Shown: positions 7,623-15,162 of the stretch, one piece after another
Position numbering within the stretch: the stretch's first letter is position 1
Layout: each line of letters begins with the position of its first letter
Assembly: GCA_026981655.1 (NCBI GenBank)
Contig: JALSIJ010000004.1
Coordinates: 1-35,838 of the forward strand
DNA: 35,838 nt
Reading direction: 5' to 3'
Source of the DNA: Rhizobiaceae bacterium
Lineage (GTDB): Bacteria; Pseudomonadota; Alphaproteobacteria; Rhizobiales; Rhizobiaceae
Made by a program: the position numbers and the translations under genes
Notes under the pieces: model-generated
Database searches by the model: none
What the model was told of the DNA's origin: nothing
Seen by the model: the letters and a program-made list of their open reading frames with translations, nothing else

Positions 7623-8921
7623 TTACTTGCGTGCATCAAGCCATGCATCAATGCGGCAAACGAGGGCTTCAGCGAATTTCTCATCGTCCATATCGTCGAG
7701 GATTTCTTCCAAAAACGCCTTGATCAGCAGATTTCTTGCTTCATTTTCAGGAATGCCGCGCGCCTGCAGGTAAAACAGGTGGCTTTCTTCCAGATCGGCA
7801 ATTGTTGCCCCGTGGGCACAAAGCACATCGTCGGCGAAAATTTCAAGTTCAGGCTTGGCAGAAAATCCGCAATCATCGGAAAGCAGCAAGGTGTTGCAGG
7901 CCATTGCTGCATCGGTTTTCTGGGCTATTTGGGCCACACGAATCTGCCCCTGAAACACGCCATTGCCGCGCTCGGTGGCCACATTTCGGTAAATCTGCGA
8001 CGATACCGTGTTTGGCACATTGTGCTCAAGCACTGTGGTCACATCGATATGGTTTTCATTGCCGGCCAGATTAACGCCCCGGATGTTAAGCGACGAGTTT
8101 TCGCCTGCAACAACCACATTTATTTCTCTGCGAACCAGTTTACCGCCGGTGTTGACCATATAGATTTCAAGTTCTGAATTTTCGCCCAAAGTAACATTGA
8201 GTTGACCCAGATGGGTGGCAAGGTCACCCTCCTCCTGAACGATTACCCAACGCGCCTTGGCACCAACGCCGAGCCAAAGGTTGGTTACACTTGTGGTGGT
8301 ATAGGCAAGGCCATTGAGGCCAACATGACGCTCGGAAAACGCACAGGATGCGCCGTCGCAAACCACGATATTGTTTCTGGCCGAGGCCATAGCGCTTTTA
8401 TCGCCGGTAAATACATTGGCAATACCAATGGTTTCGTTGACCGTCTCGCCCTCATCGACAATCATTGACAAGCCATCGGTTGCAAAGGCGGTGTTCAATA
8501 TATTGATGGGGTTATCCGCTTCGAGCGAGCCATCAATAAAGGCGCTCTCCCCTTCGCAAAGCGAAGACACGATAATCGCTTCCGGTACTTCCGATACCAG
8601 TTCCGGGAAATAGTGACCATTAACGATTGGCAGACGAATGATACCGGACAACCAGTCATAGGCATCCAGGGCTTTTTCCGCTTCAGCAATTTCAGGCTTT
8701 GCCGCTGGCTCATAGGCATCGCGCATGAGATTACGCAGATCGGTATAATGCCAGGCTTCAACGCGCCTTGTCGGCAGGCCAAATTCTTTCAGCGCTGCAA
8801 TCGCATCTTCTCGAGCGGCTGAAACCTTATCATCGCCCGGTAGTGATGTGGCGAACCGGTCATAAATATCGACCAGCTTGGTTTCCGCTTCGGTATTGGC
8901 GCGTGTGGTGTGCATGTTCAT
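7623..8921 (-). CDS. sufD: FeS assembly scaffold subunit SufD
   Basis: A 432-residue subunit of the SufBC2D complex, in which SufB/SufD form the scaffold driven by the SufC ATPase. The C-terminal core has the beta-helix sequence of the family, with NTLLLSDDCGFSAKPELEIFADDV followed by CAHGATI, the His-containing segment known to matter at the SufB-SufD interface, and then LEESHLFYLQARGI. The N-terminus (residues 1-100) is helical and divergent, as usual. GGAA precedes the ATG at 8921 (MNMHTTRANTEA). It lies between sufC (about 40 bases) and sufS (about 21 bases) in one operon. Confidence 0.94.
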   Translation of the reverse strand: MNMHTTRANTEAETKLVDIYDRFATSLPGDDKVSAAREDAIAALKEFGLPTRRVEAWHYTDLRNLMRDAYEPAAKPEIAEAEKALDAYDWLSGIIRLPIVNGHYFPELVSEVPEAIIVSSLCEGESAFIDGSLEADNPINILNTAFATDGLSMIVDEGETVNETIGIANVFTGDKSAMASARNNIVVCDGASCAFSERHVGLNGLAYTTTSVTNLWLGVGAKARWVIVQEEGDLATHLGQLNVTLGENSELEIYMVNTGGKLVRREINVVVAGENSSLNIRGVNLAGNENHIDVTTVLEHNVPNTVSSQIYRNVATERGNGVFQGQIRVAQIAQKTDAAMACNTLLLSDDCGFSAKPELEIFADDVLCAHGATIADLEESHLFYLQARGIPENEARNLLIKAFLEEILDDMDDEKFAEALVCRIDAWLDARK

Positions 8922-8960
8922 TTTACAATTCCAATGCTTGTATTCAAGTCAACGGGCAAA

Positions 8961-9722
8961 TTACGCAGCCGCTTCAATAATATCGGCATAGCCTTTTTTC
9001 TCAAGCTCCAGCGCCAGAGACTTATCGCCAGATTTGATGATCTGACCCTTTGACAAAACGTGCACGCTATCCGGCACAATATGATCGAGCAATCGCTGAT
9101 AATGGGTAATCACCACAACGGCACGATCTGGTGAGCGCAGTGCGTTGACCCCTTCGGAGACGACTTTCAGCGCATCAATATCAAGGCCGGAATCGGTTTC
9201 ATCCAGAATACAAAGCTTTGGTTCGAGCAAAGCCATTTGCAAAATTTCAGCGCGTTTTTTCTCACCACCGGAAAAGCCTACATTCAACGGGCGTTTCAAC
9301 ATATTCATGTCAATTTTCAGCTTTGCGGCTTCGGCTTTCACCAATTTGATAAATTCTGGCGTGGTCAGCTCTTTTTCACCACGAAACTTGCGTTGCGAAT
9401 TCATCGCGGTACGCAGAAAATTCATGGTTGGTACGCCTGGAATTTCCAACGGATATTGAAATGCCAGAAACAGGCCAGCGGCGGCGCGCTCATGAATTTC
9501 CATGTCCAAAAGGTTTTGACCATTATAGGTGATCGACCCTTCGGTGATTTCATAATCATCCTTGCCCGCAAGAATGTAGGATAGGGTTGATTTACCCGAA
9601 CCGTTAGGCCCCATAATGGCGGCCACTTCGCCAGCTTTAACCGACAGATTTAGCCCGCGAAGGATTTTCGTTCCATCCTCGACGATGCGGGCATGCAGGT
9701 TTTTAATTTCTAACATTTTCAT
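8961..9722 (-). CDS. sufC: SufC ATPase of the SufBCD complex
   Basis: A 253-residue ABC-type ATPase powering Fe-S scaffold rearrangement in the cytoplasm. Walker A is GPNGSGKST at 38-46, the Q-loop LAFQYPLEIPGV at about 87-98, the signature SGGEKKR at 151-157 (the SufC-specific form), Walker B/D-loop DETDSGLD at 174-181 and the switch histidine in ITHYQR (His207). The start at 9722 (MKMLEI) follows a GAGAAAG stretch; an ATG two codons later is equally possible. It follows a small membrane-protein gene by eight bases and precedes sufD. Confidence 0.96.
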   Translation of the reverse strand: MKMLEIKNLHARIVEDGTKILRGLNLSVKAGEVAAIMGPNGSGKSTLSYILAGKDDYEITEGSITYNGQNLLDMEIHERAAAGLFLAFQYPLEIPGVPTMNFLRTAMNSQRKFRGEKELTTPEFIKLVKAEAAKLKIDMNMLKRPLNVGFSGGEKKRAEILQMALLEPKLCILDETDSGLDIDALKVVSEGVNALRSPDRAVVVITHYQRLLDHIVPDSVHVLSKGQIIKSGDKSLALELEKKGYADIIEAAA

Positions 9723-9730
9723 TTCTTTCT

Positions 9731-10069
9731 CTATCTTCCAACGAATTTCTTGGCGTACCAGCTTGCATTATTCACCGGGTCAACACGTTTACGAAGGGCT
9801 ATGAAGGCATATATAGCCAAACCAACAGCACAAATTGCAACGGCCCCACCAAGCGCAATCACGCCCCATTTGAGTATGTCGTTTTCAATGACAATTTCGC
9901 CAGCAAGCACCAACAGCACCGAAAGTACACCAGCAAGCAGCAAAGCAATGCAGCCGAATATTGCGCCAAACAAAGCGACAAAACCCTTCCAGTGAACGGG
10001 CGTATAATTCATCCGGCCAAGAGCGCTATCACCCGAGCGCGCATACCAGTATTCAGGTTTAGCGGTCAT
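9731..10069 (-). CDS. Small two-helix membrane protein inside the suf operon
   Basis: A 112-residue protein with two strong hydrophobic segments, at about 29-55 and 66-92, flanked by polar termini. The N-terminus (TAKPEYWYARSGDSALGRMNYTPVHW) is Tyr/Trp-rich, and the C-terminus (RKRVDPVNNASWYAKKFVGR) is basic. I recognise no family. AAGGGAAG upstream supports the ATG at 10069. That start overlaps the stop of the repeat-derived small ORF (ATGA), and its own stop is only eight bases from sufC, so it is translated within the operon. A membrane link for the Suf machinery or an iron-related role is conceivable, but nothing in the sequence shows it. Confidence 0.72.
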   Translation of the reverse strand: MTAKPEYWYARSGDSALGRMNYTPVHWKGFVALFGAIFGCIALLLAGVLSVLLVLAGEIVIENDILKWGVIALGGAVAICAVGLAIYAFIALRKRVDPVNNASWYAKKFVGR

Positions 10070-10344
10070 CGGGACTTCCCTTCAAGGCTACCGCTCCATG
10101 TATTCAATCGGCAATTATCCCCCACACTCTCGTCATCCCGGTGAAGGCCGGGATCCATGTGTGTTTCGGCAAGCTCATTATTAAATGGCGTATTCAACAT
10201 ATCTAGATTGAAGTGACCATCAATCAAACCATCAACATCTGGAATATCGACAGACGCTTGGATCCCGGCCTGCGCCGGGATGACGGAAGAAAGGGCATCG
10301 GATTGGGCCACGGCTAATTCTAGTGAACTTAAATCATTGGTCAT
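10066..10344 (-). CDS. Repeat-derived small ORF between sufB and the membrane-protein gene
   Basis: A 92-codon frame starting at an ATG with a very good Shine-Dalgarno sequence (AAGGAG at 10352-10357, seven bases before the ATG) and ending in an ATGA overlap with the next gene. The first 19 residues (MTNDLSSLELAVAQSDALS) look like ordinary coding sequence. From about 10285 the frame runs through an inverted pair of GTCATCCCGG-type palindromes and gives SSVIPAQAGIQ, the usual translation of such elements. A short tail (LNTWSGSLEGKSR) follows. It could be a genuine small gene into which the repeat inserted in frame, or a leader whose translation only couples sufB to the genes downstream. Whether the peptide is functional is unknown. 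Confidence 0.4.
   Translation of the reverse strand: MTNDLSSLELAVAQSDALSSVIPAQAGIQASVDIPDVDGLIDGHFNLDMLNTPFNNELAETHMDPGLHRDDESVGDNCRLNTWSGSLEGKSR
10131..10285. repeat. MITE-like inverted pair of palindromic repeats (first unit)
   Basis: Two oppositely oriented copies of a short palindrome delimit 155 bases. The left copy is CGTCATCCCGG-TGAAGG-CCGGGATCC (10131-10156), and the right copy is GGATCCCGG-CCTGCG-CCGGGATGACG (10260-10285). Each copy can itself fold (ATCCCGG/CCGGGAT), and the pair forms terminal inverted repeats. The architecture is that of REP/MITE-type intergenic elements widespread in proteobacteria. The element lies inside the small ORF upstream of the membrane-protein gene and may affect mRNA stability within the suf transcript. 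Confidence 0.8.
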
Positions 10345-10379
10345 TTCAACGCTCCTTTCCGTGCTCAATTTTTGCGTTT

Positions 10380-10473
10380 GTCATCCCGGACAAGTGTTGC
10401 GCGAGCCGGAACCTATTGCCATTCTCAGCAAACCGGCAACTCAAATGGGTTACGTTCTGCGCCGGGATGACGG
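10380..10473. repeat. MITE-like inverted pair of palindromic repeats (second unit)
   Basis: A second pair of the same repeat type, GTCATCCCGG at 10380-10389 and CCGGGATGAC at 10462-10471, encloses about 94 bases. The inner arms are more decayed than in the first unit. It lies just downstream of the sufB stop codon (10484) and upstream of the Shine-Dalgarno of the small ORF. It may act as a processing or stabilising hairpin after sufB. Confidence 0.7.
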
Positions 10474-10483
10474 CGGAGTATGA

Positions 10484-11956
10484 TTACCCAACACTTCCCT
10501 CAAGCGAAATCCCAATCAACTTCTGTGCTTCAACCGCGAACTCCATCGGCAATTGCTGGATCACATCACGGACAAAGCCATTGACGATGAGCGCCACCGC
10601 TTCCTCTTCAGGAATGCCGCGTTGCAGGCAATAGAACAGCTGATCATCGGAAATTTTTGAGGTGGTTGCCTCGTGTTCAAACTGCGCCGATGAGTTTTTG
10701 GCTTCCAGATAGGGCACCGTATGGGCTCCGCACTGATCACCGATCAGCAGCGAGTCACACTGAGTAAAGTTCCGCGCATCTGAGGCCTTGCGATGGGCCG
10801 AAACCTGTCCGCGATAAGTATTTTGCGAACGACCAGCCGAAATGCCTTTAGAAATGATTCGGCTGCGGGTATTTTTACCCAGATGGATCATTTTGGAGCC
10901 TGAATCCACCTGTTGCATGCCGTTTGATACGGCAATTGAATAAAACTCGCCCTGCGAACCATCGCCGCGAAGAATGCATGAAGGGTATTTCCAGGTAATT
11001 GCCGACCCGGTTTCCACCTGTGTCCATGAGATTTTGGAGTTCTTGCCACGGCAATCGCCGCGCTTGGTGACAAAGTTATAAATACCGCCCTTGCCGTTTT
11101 CATCACCCGGATACCAGTTTTGCACCGTTGAATATTTGATCTCGGCATCATCAAAGGCGATCAGCTCAACCACCGCCGCGTGCAGCTGGTTTTCATCGCG
11201 CTGCGGTGCTGTACAGCCCTCGAGATAGGAAACGTAGGAACCTTTTTCTGCAATGATCAACGTGCGTTCAAACTGACCGGTGTTTAATTCGTTGATGCGG
11301 AAATAGGTCGATAATTCCATCGGGCAACGAACGCCCTCCGGGATATAGACAAATGAGCCATCGGTGAACACCGCGCAATTGAGCGTTGCGTAATAGTTGT
11401 CGGTGGTTGGCACCACGGTTGCCAGATATTTCCGAACCAGTTCAGGATGATCCTGAATGGCCTCTGAAATCGGACAGAAGATTACACCCGCCTTAGCGAG
11501 CTCCGCTTTAAAGGTGGTGACGACAGAGACAGAATCAAACACCGCGTCAACTGCGATTTTTGAGGTCTGCACCCCGGCCAACATTTCCTGCTCACGCAAC
11601 GGAATGCCAAGCTTCTCGTAGGTTTTGAGCAATTCGGGATCGACATCGTCAATGGTTTGCGGACCATCGGACATGGATTTTGGCGCAGAATAGAAATAAA
11701 TCTGCTGCATATCGATTTCAGGATAGTTGACCCGCGCCCAGGTTGGCTCGGTCATGGTTTTCCAGCGGGCAAAGGCTTCCAGCCGCCAGTCGAGCATCCA
11801 TTGAGGTTCGTTTTTCTTCGCTGAAATAAAGCGAACAATATCCTCGTTCAGGCCGATTGGGGCCTTGTCAGATTCTATATCTGTGGAAAATCCATATTTA
11901 TATTGGTCAACATCGATCTGGCGCACCTGATCAATGGTTTCTTGTACCGCAGCCAT
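10484..11956 (-). CDS. sufB: FeS assembly scaffold subunit SufB
   Basis: About 490 residues; the main scaffold protein on which clusters are built with SufC and SufD. Typical segments are [27 protein letters not shown] at the N-terminus, [42 protein letters not shown], and the C-terminal [21 protein letters not shown] with the conserved cysteine and the following EHEATTSKI. The frame extends to 11983, but the ATG at 11956 ([11 protein letters not shown]) has GGAG six bases upstream and matches the usual N-terminus. It is the second gene of the operon, about 65 bases after the desulfurase gene. Confidence 0.96.
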   Translation of the reverse strand: MAAVQETIDQVRQIDVDQYKYGFSTDIESDKAPIGLNEDIVRFISAKKNEPQWMLDWRLEAFARWKTMTEPTWARVNYPEIDMQQIYFYSAPKSMSDGPQTIDDVDPELLKTYEKLGIPLREQEMLAGVQTSKIAVDAVFDSVSVVTTFKAELAKAGVIFCPISEAIQDHPELVRKYLATVVPTTDNYYATLNCAVFTDGSFVYIPEGVRCPMELSTYFRINELNTGQFERTLIIAEKGSYVSYLEGCTAPQRDENQLHAAVVELIAFDDAEIKYSTVQNWYPGDENGKGGIYNFVTKRGDCRGKNSKISWTQVETGSAITWKYPSCILRGDGSQGEFYSIAVSNGMQQVDSGSKMIHLGKNTRSRIISKGISAGRSQNTYRGQVSAHRKASDARNFTQCDSLLIGDQCGAHTVPYLEAKNSSAQFEHEATTSKISDDQLFYCLQRGIPEEEAVALIVNGFVRDVIQQLPMEFAVEAQKLIGISLEGSVG

Positions 11957-12021
11957 ACTGCTCTCCATCCTATGCGAGTTCAAGGCCCGCCAGTCGAGAT
12001 TATGTTAAGTCTGCCCCTTAC

Positions 12022-13191
12022 TTAGGTCAGACGCGTCAAATAGGAAGACCATGCTTCCAAAAATCTTTTTGTGTCAGCCTCGCTGGTGTTCCAGCCAATA
12101 CTCACACGAATTGCCGACTTGGCAATGTCTTTGTCCAGTCCCATCGCCGTCAATACATGCGATGTTTCAACCCTGCCCGAAGAACAGGCGGAACCGGACG
12201 ATACTGATATGCCATCCAGATCAAGCGAGATCAATGCTGTTTCAGCATTTATTCCTGCGACTGCAAAACATGTTGTATTGGCAAGTCGCTCAGAATTTTC
12301 GCCGATTATTACCAACGGGCCGCGCTTATTACCAATTGGCTTGCAGATAGTTTTCAAATCTTTCTCAAACCTGTCACGAACATATATTATTTTACGCATA
12401 TGATCAAGCTGGCCTGTGCAAAGATTGGCGGCCACACCAAAGCCCGCAATCGCGGCCACGTTTTCCGTACCGGCGCGCAATTGAAACTCCTGCCCGCCAC
12501 CGCGTATTATTGGCCTCGGTTTAATTTCCTTATTGCCCAGCACCAGCGCCCCCGCCCCTTGCGGGCCACCTATCTTGTGGCTGGAAAGAATAAGAAAGTC
12601 GGCTCCAAGCTCACTCATATCAACGGCAATACGCCCAGCTGCCTGCACCGCATCGACCAGCAGATAACCACCGGCATCGTGGACAATATTTGCCACCTCT
12701 TTGATTGGCTGAATGATACCTGTCTCATTATTGGCCAGCATCAGCGCCACCATAAATGGTGCGCCAGTGGACCGATTCGCAATTATCAGCTGAAATTCCG
12801 GCAAATCGAGCATGCCATCACCGGTTACAGGTAGTATTGTGCGAATGCCTTCATCAAACCGGCCACCGCTCAATATGCAGGGGTGTTCTATGGCACTGAC
12901 ATAGAGATGATCAAGCGATAGATCTTTGCCCTTCACCTGCAAAACAGGCGAGAGCGCTAATTGGGCAGCTTCCGTTGCGCCGCTGGTGAAGATCACCTGT
13001 GCGGCTGATGCTCCGGCAAATTCGCCCAACTTATCGCGGGCATTCTCAACCACGGCGCGGGCATTGCGGCCATTGGCATGTACGGATGAGGCGTTTCCTG
13101 CCGTCTCGATTGCTTGCACCATTGCCTCACGTGCCTCAGGTAATAGGGGGGCGCTGGCATTATAGTCCAGATAAGTTCGCTTAACGCTCAT
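12022..13191 (-). CDS. Cysteine desulfurase, NifS/IscS class (first gene of the suf operon)
   Basis: A 389-residue PLP-dependent desulfurase of group I. The PLP lysine lies in LSSHKIGGPQGAG (Lys206) and the catalytic cysteine in the SSGSACSSGRVETSHVL loop (Cys336), the long-loop form of NifS/IscS. This makes it distinct from the SufS encoded about 5 kb downstream. The N-terminus RTYLDYNASAPLLPEA is characteristic. Alphaproteobacterial suf operons commonly start with such a gene, often after an IscR/RirA-type regulator; no regulator is seen here. The start at 13191 has AGGG about 11 bases upstream. The divergent spacer holds two inverted repeats that may be operators. Confidence 0.92.
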   Translation of the reverse strand: MSVKRTYLDYNASAPLLPEAREAMVQAIETAGNASSVHANGRNARAVVENARDKLGEFAGASAAQVIFTSGATEAAQLALSPVLQVKGKDLSLDHLYVSAIEHPCILSGGRFDEGIRTILPVTGDGMLDLPEFQLIIANRSTGAPFMVALMLANNETGIIQPIKEVANIVHDAGGYLLVDAVQAAGRIAVDMSELGADFLILSSHKIGGPQGAGALVLGNKEIKPRPIIRGGGQEFQLRAGTENVAAIAGFGVAANLCTGQLDHMRKIIYVRDRFEKDLKTICKPIGNKRGPLVIIGENSERLANTTCFAVAGINAETALISLDLDGISVSSGSACSSGRVETSHVLTAMGLDKDIAKSAIRVSIGWNTSEADTKRFLEAWSSYLTRLT

Positions 13192-13232
13192 TAGCAGTTT
13201 ATTCCCTCACGAATTTGCCCGGCAATTCATTT

Positions 13233-13246
13233 ATTTAGAAGTAAAT
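13233..13246. promoter_or_regulatory. AT-rich inverted repeat upstream of the suf operon (weak ICE-like candidate)
   Basis: ATTTA-GAAG-TAAAT is a perfect short palindrome 42 bases upstream of the first suf gene. It resembles, incompletely, the AT-rich TTTAGAA-type iron control elements bound by Irr in rhizobia. It is short enough to be chance. The claim is positional plus partial motif similarity. Confidence 0.25.
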
Positions 13247-13329
13247 TCACCTGCATTTACCCTATATCTCAATCGGATGCGCAATTTTCTTGAATTTTGC
13301 AATCAAAATAGCCTATGAAGACCGCTGAA

Positions 13330-13359
13330 TTGACAGGTAATTGATCTGTCAAATAGATA
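13330..13359 (+). promoter_or_regulatory. Perfect 7-bp inverted repeat overlapping a sigma-70-like promoter for the COG2945-type hydrolase
   Basis: TTGACAG (13330-13336) and CTGTCAA (13346-13352) are exact inverted copies with a nine-base spacer, a layout typical of a dimeric regulator site. The left arm is also a perfect -35 hexamer (TTGACA), with TAGATA at 13354-13359 as a fair -10 after an 18-base spacer. That places transcription of the hydrolase (start 13381) under a site that could be repressed. The same spacer serves the divergent suf operon. The binding protein is unknown. Confidence 0.5.
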
Positions 13360-13380
13360 TTTGTTTCCCGGAGCGCATGA

Positions 13381-14064
13381 ATGCCCGAAGTACTCTTCAA
13401 CGGACCTGCCGGTCGCCTTGAGGGCCGTTATCAACCGGCCGCTGATAAGAATGCCCCTATCGCCATTGTTTTGCACCCGCATCCGCATCCGAAATTTGGC
13501 GGCACCATGAACAATCCTCTGGTGCACGAATTGTTTTATATGTTCGTCAATAGCGGGTTTACAACCCTGCGGTTTAATTTTCGCGGGGTCGGTAATTCGC
13601 AGGGCGACTTCGACCACGGTCATGGCGAACTTTCAGATGCGGCAGCAGCACTTGATTGGGTTCAAACCCTGCATCCGGATTCAACTGGTTGCTGGATTGC
13701 CGGATTTTCCTTTGGCTCGTGGATCGGTATGCAATTGCTGATGCGTCGCCCGGAGATCGAAGGTTTTATGTCAATTTCACCCCAACCGAATATCTATGAT
13801 TTTGCTTTCCTCGCCCCCTGCCCCTCATCCGGGTTGATTATCCACGGTGAAGAAGACCGGGTTTCCACACCGGAAGATGTGCAAGTGCTGGTCGACAAAC
13901 TGCACACCCAAAAAGGCATCACCATCACCCAAAATACTATTGCGGGCGCCAACCACTTCTTCACCAACCAGACTGACGAATTGATCGACCATTGCCAGCT
14001 TTATCTGGACAAGCGTATGGGGCTGATTGAAGGTGGCATCGAAGAGACCAAATTGCTGCGATAA
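13381..14064 (+). CDS. Alpha/beta hydrolase of the COG2945 type
   Basis: A 227-residue cytoplasmic hydrolase-like protein. The segment LHPHPHPKFGGTMNNPLVHEL (residues 31-51) and the nucleophile elbow AGFSFGSW (Ser110) are diagnostic. An acid in GEEDRVS (Asp159) and the histidine in GANHFF (His192) complete a plausible triad. Proteins of this group are common in alphaproteobacteria and their substrates are largely unknown. The start follows GGAG by seven bases; an ATG three bases upstream (13378) is out of frame. It is divergently arranged with the suf operon and may share control through the inverted repeat between them. Confidence 0.88.
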   Translation: MPEVLFNGPAGRLEGRYQPAADKNAPIAIVLHPHPHPKFGGTMNNPLVHELFYMFVNSGFTTLRFNFRGVGNSQGDFDHGHGELSDAAAALDWVQTLHPDSTGCWIAGFSFGSWIGMQLLMRRPEIEGFMSISPQPNIYDFAFLAPCPSSGLIIHGEEDRVSTPEDVQVLVDKLHTQKGITITQNTIAGANHFFTNQTDELIDHCQLYLDKRMGLIEGGIEETKLLR

Positions 14065-14124
14065 GCAATATTGCGATTACCGGTCTAAATAGAGAACCCG
14101 CGCTTCAAATTGGCGATGGGCCGT

Positions 14125-14562
14125 CTAATACTTATAGGGTTTCCCTTTTGCCGGTGGCGCGGTTAACAGCTTTCCCGAGGTGAGCGCTTTAGAACAAAGG
14201 CCGGCTAATTTTGCATCGCTGGCCTTTGAGTTCATCTGGCCAATGGATACACCCACACCGTTATTGTGCAGATCCATCGCCCTTTCACTTGATGGGTTTT
14301 CCGAATAACCCTCATGCGCGGTAGTAATTTTGGTTGCAGCACTTTTGCCGATGTCGCGCGCTAACAGTGCTGACCAGTAACAATGGCGAAACGCATCTCC
14401 AAAACCATTATGCTGGCCTGCTCCGCTGTATCTTTTTCTGGATTCTGCAAGCGCCTTTTCGGCGTTTTCTTTTATTTTCCCAATCATAAATGGATGGGTA
14501 ATCAAAAACCATTTTTCAGCAGGAGTTAACCCGGAAACCTTGCCTTTTAAAACATAGCCCAT
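14125..14562 (-). CDS. DUF6973-like protein with conserved His/Asp signature (possible effector or toxin)
   Basis: A 145-residue protein without signal peptide or membrane segment. It has a compact set of conserved-looking polar motifs: H51-NGFGDAFRHCYWSALLA (Asp56, His60), TAHEGY (His83, Glu84) and AMDLHNNGVGVSIG (Asp97, His99, Asn100-101). This pattern matches my memory of an uncharacterised domain (DUF6973) often found at the C-terminus of polymorphic toxins and effector-like proteins. I cannot confirm this without a profile search. The C-terminus (APPAKGKPYKY) is short and basic. It starts 14 bases after an anchored BamE-like gene on the same strand, so the two are one transcription unit. 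Confidence 0.6.
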   Translation of the reverse strand: MGYVLKGKVSGLTPAEKWFLITHPFMIGKIKENAEKALAESRKRYSGAGQHNGFGDAFRHCYWSALLARDIGKSAATKITTAHEGYSENPSSERAMDLHNNGVGVSIGQMNSKASDAKLAGLCSKALTSGKLLTAPPAKGKPYKY

Positions 14563-14576
14563 AATTTATTGTTCTT

Positions 14577-14972
14577 TCAATCTGTCACCTTTTCAAAACT
14601 GGTGACATTCCCCTGGTCATCAAGTTTGATCACTAGCCAGGCAGAATCGACATTAATCAGACTTTTTTCATCCCCAAGCCAATAAACAAGATCATAATCC
14701 TTGAAATAAGGAGTATCCGTAGGCTTTCCAAGAATTTCAATAACTTCGTCGCGTGACTTTCCAACCGCCAATTGATTGGAAATCACATCATCAATCATCT
14801 GCAACCGAATATTTGGGGTGTCGTAGATAGATTTATCGTCGGTCCAGATCTTCTTGTCGAATTTGATTGCCATTTGTGCCTCGCCGCTTTGACTGGTGAA
14901 CAGAAAAGTCGCTGAAGCCATCGCAATCAGCACTAATAATATAGTGAGGATAAGGGCGCTGCTTTTTTTCAT
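14577..14972 (-). CDS. Membrane-anchored BamE/SmpA-like small protein
   Basis: A 131-residue protein with an N-terminal signal-anchor (MKKSSALILTILLVLIAMASATFLFTS, no lipobox cysteine), so it should be exported or inner-membrane tethered with a periplasmic domain. That domain contains QLAVGKSRDEVIEILGKPTDT followed by a short strand and YDLVYWLGDE, then AWLVIKLDDQGNVTSFEKV. This is the helix-helix-beta pattern of BamE/SmpA-type domains (the 'G-x-S/T-x-x-E-V-x-x-x-L-G-x-P' turn). It lies just upstream of the DUF6973-like gene. It may protect against or chaperone that product, but it could equally be a stand-alone envelope protein. Confidence 0.62.
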   Translation of the reverse strand: MKKSSALILTILLVLIAMASATFLFTSQSGEAQMAIKFDKKIWTDDKSIYDTPNIRLQMIDDVISNQLAVGKSRDEVIEILGKPTDTPYFKDYDLVYWLGDEKSLINVDSAWLVIKLDDQGNVTSFEKVTD

Positions 14973-15162
14973 GACCGACCTGTCAAAAACTTTCTAAAAC
15001 CCATTGAACGGGACAGCTAACTTCGCGCTTATGACAATATTGCTGTGTCCTCAAAACTCTAATCTGAGACTCTAATAGTGTTAAGCTGATTGTGTCAATT
15101 TTTCAGCCACCCCGGGAATAGGTATATCAACAGGGAAACGCACGAACTTTTGCGCCTGAGGT

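Noticed and set aside
10345-10368. Longer start for the repeat-derived small ORF (MSTERSVEMTND...)
   Set aside because: The AAGGAG Shine-Dalgarno lies inside that extension and points to the ATG at 10344.
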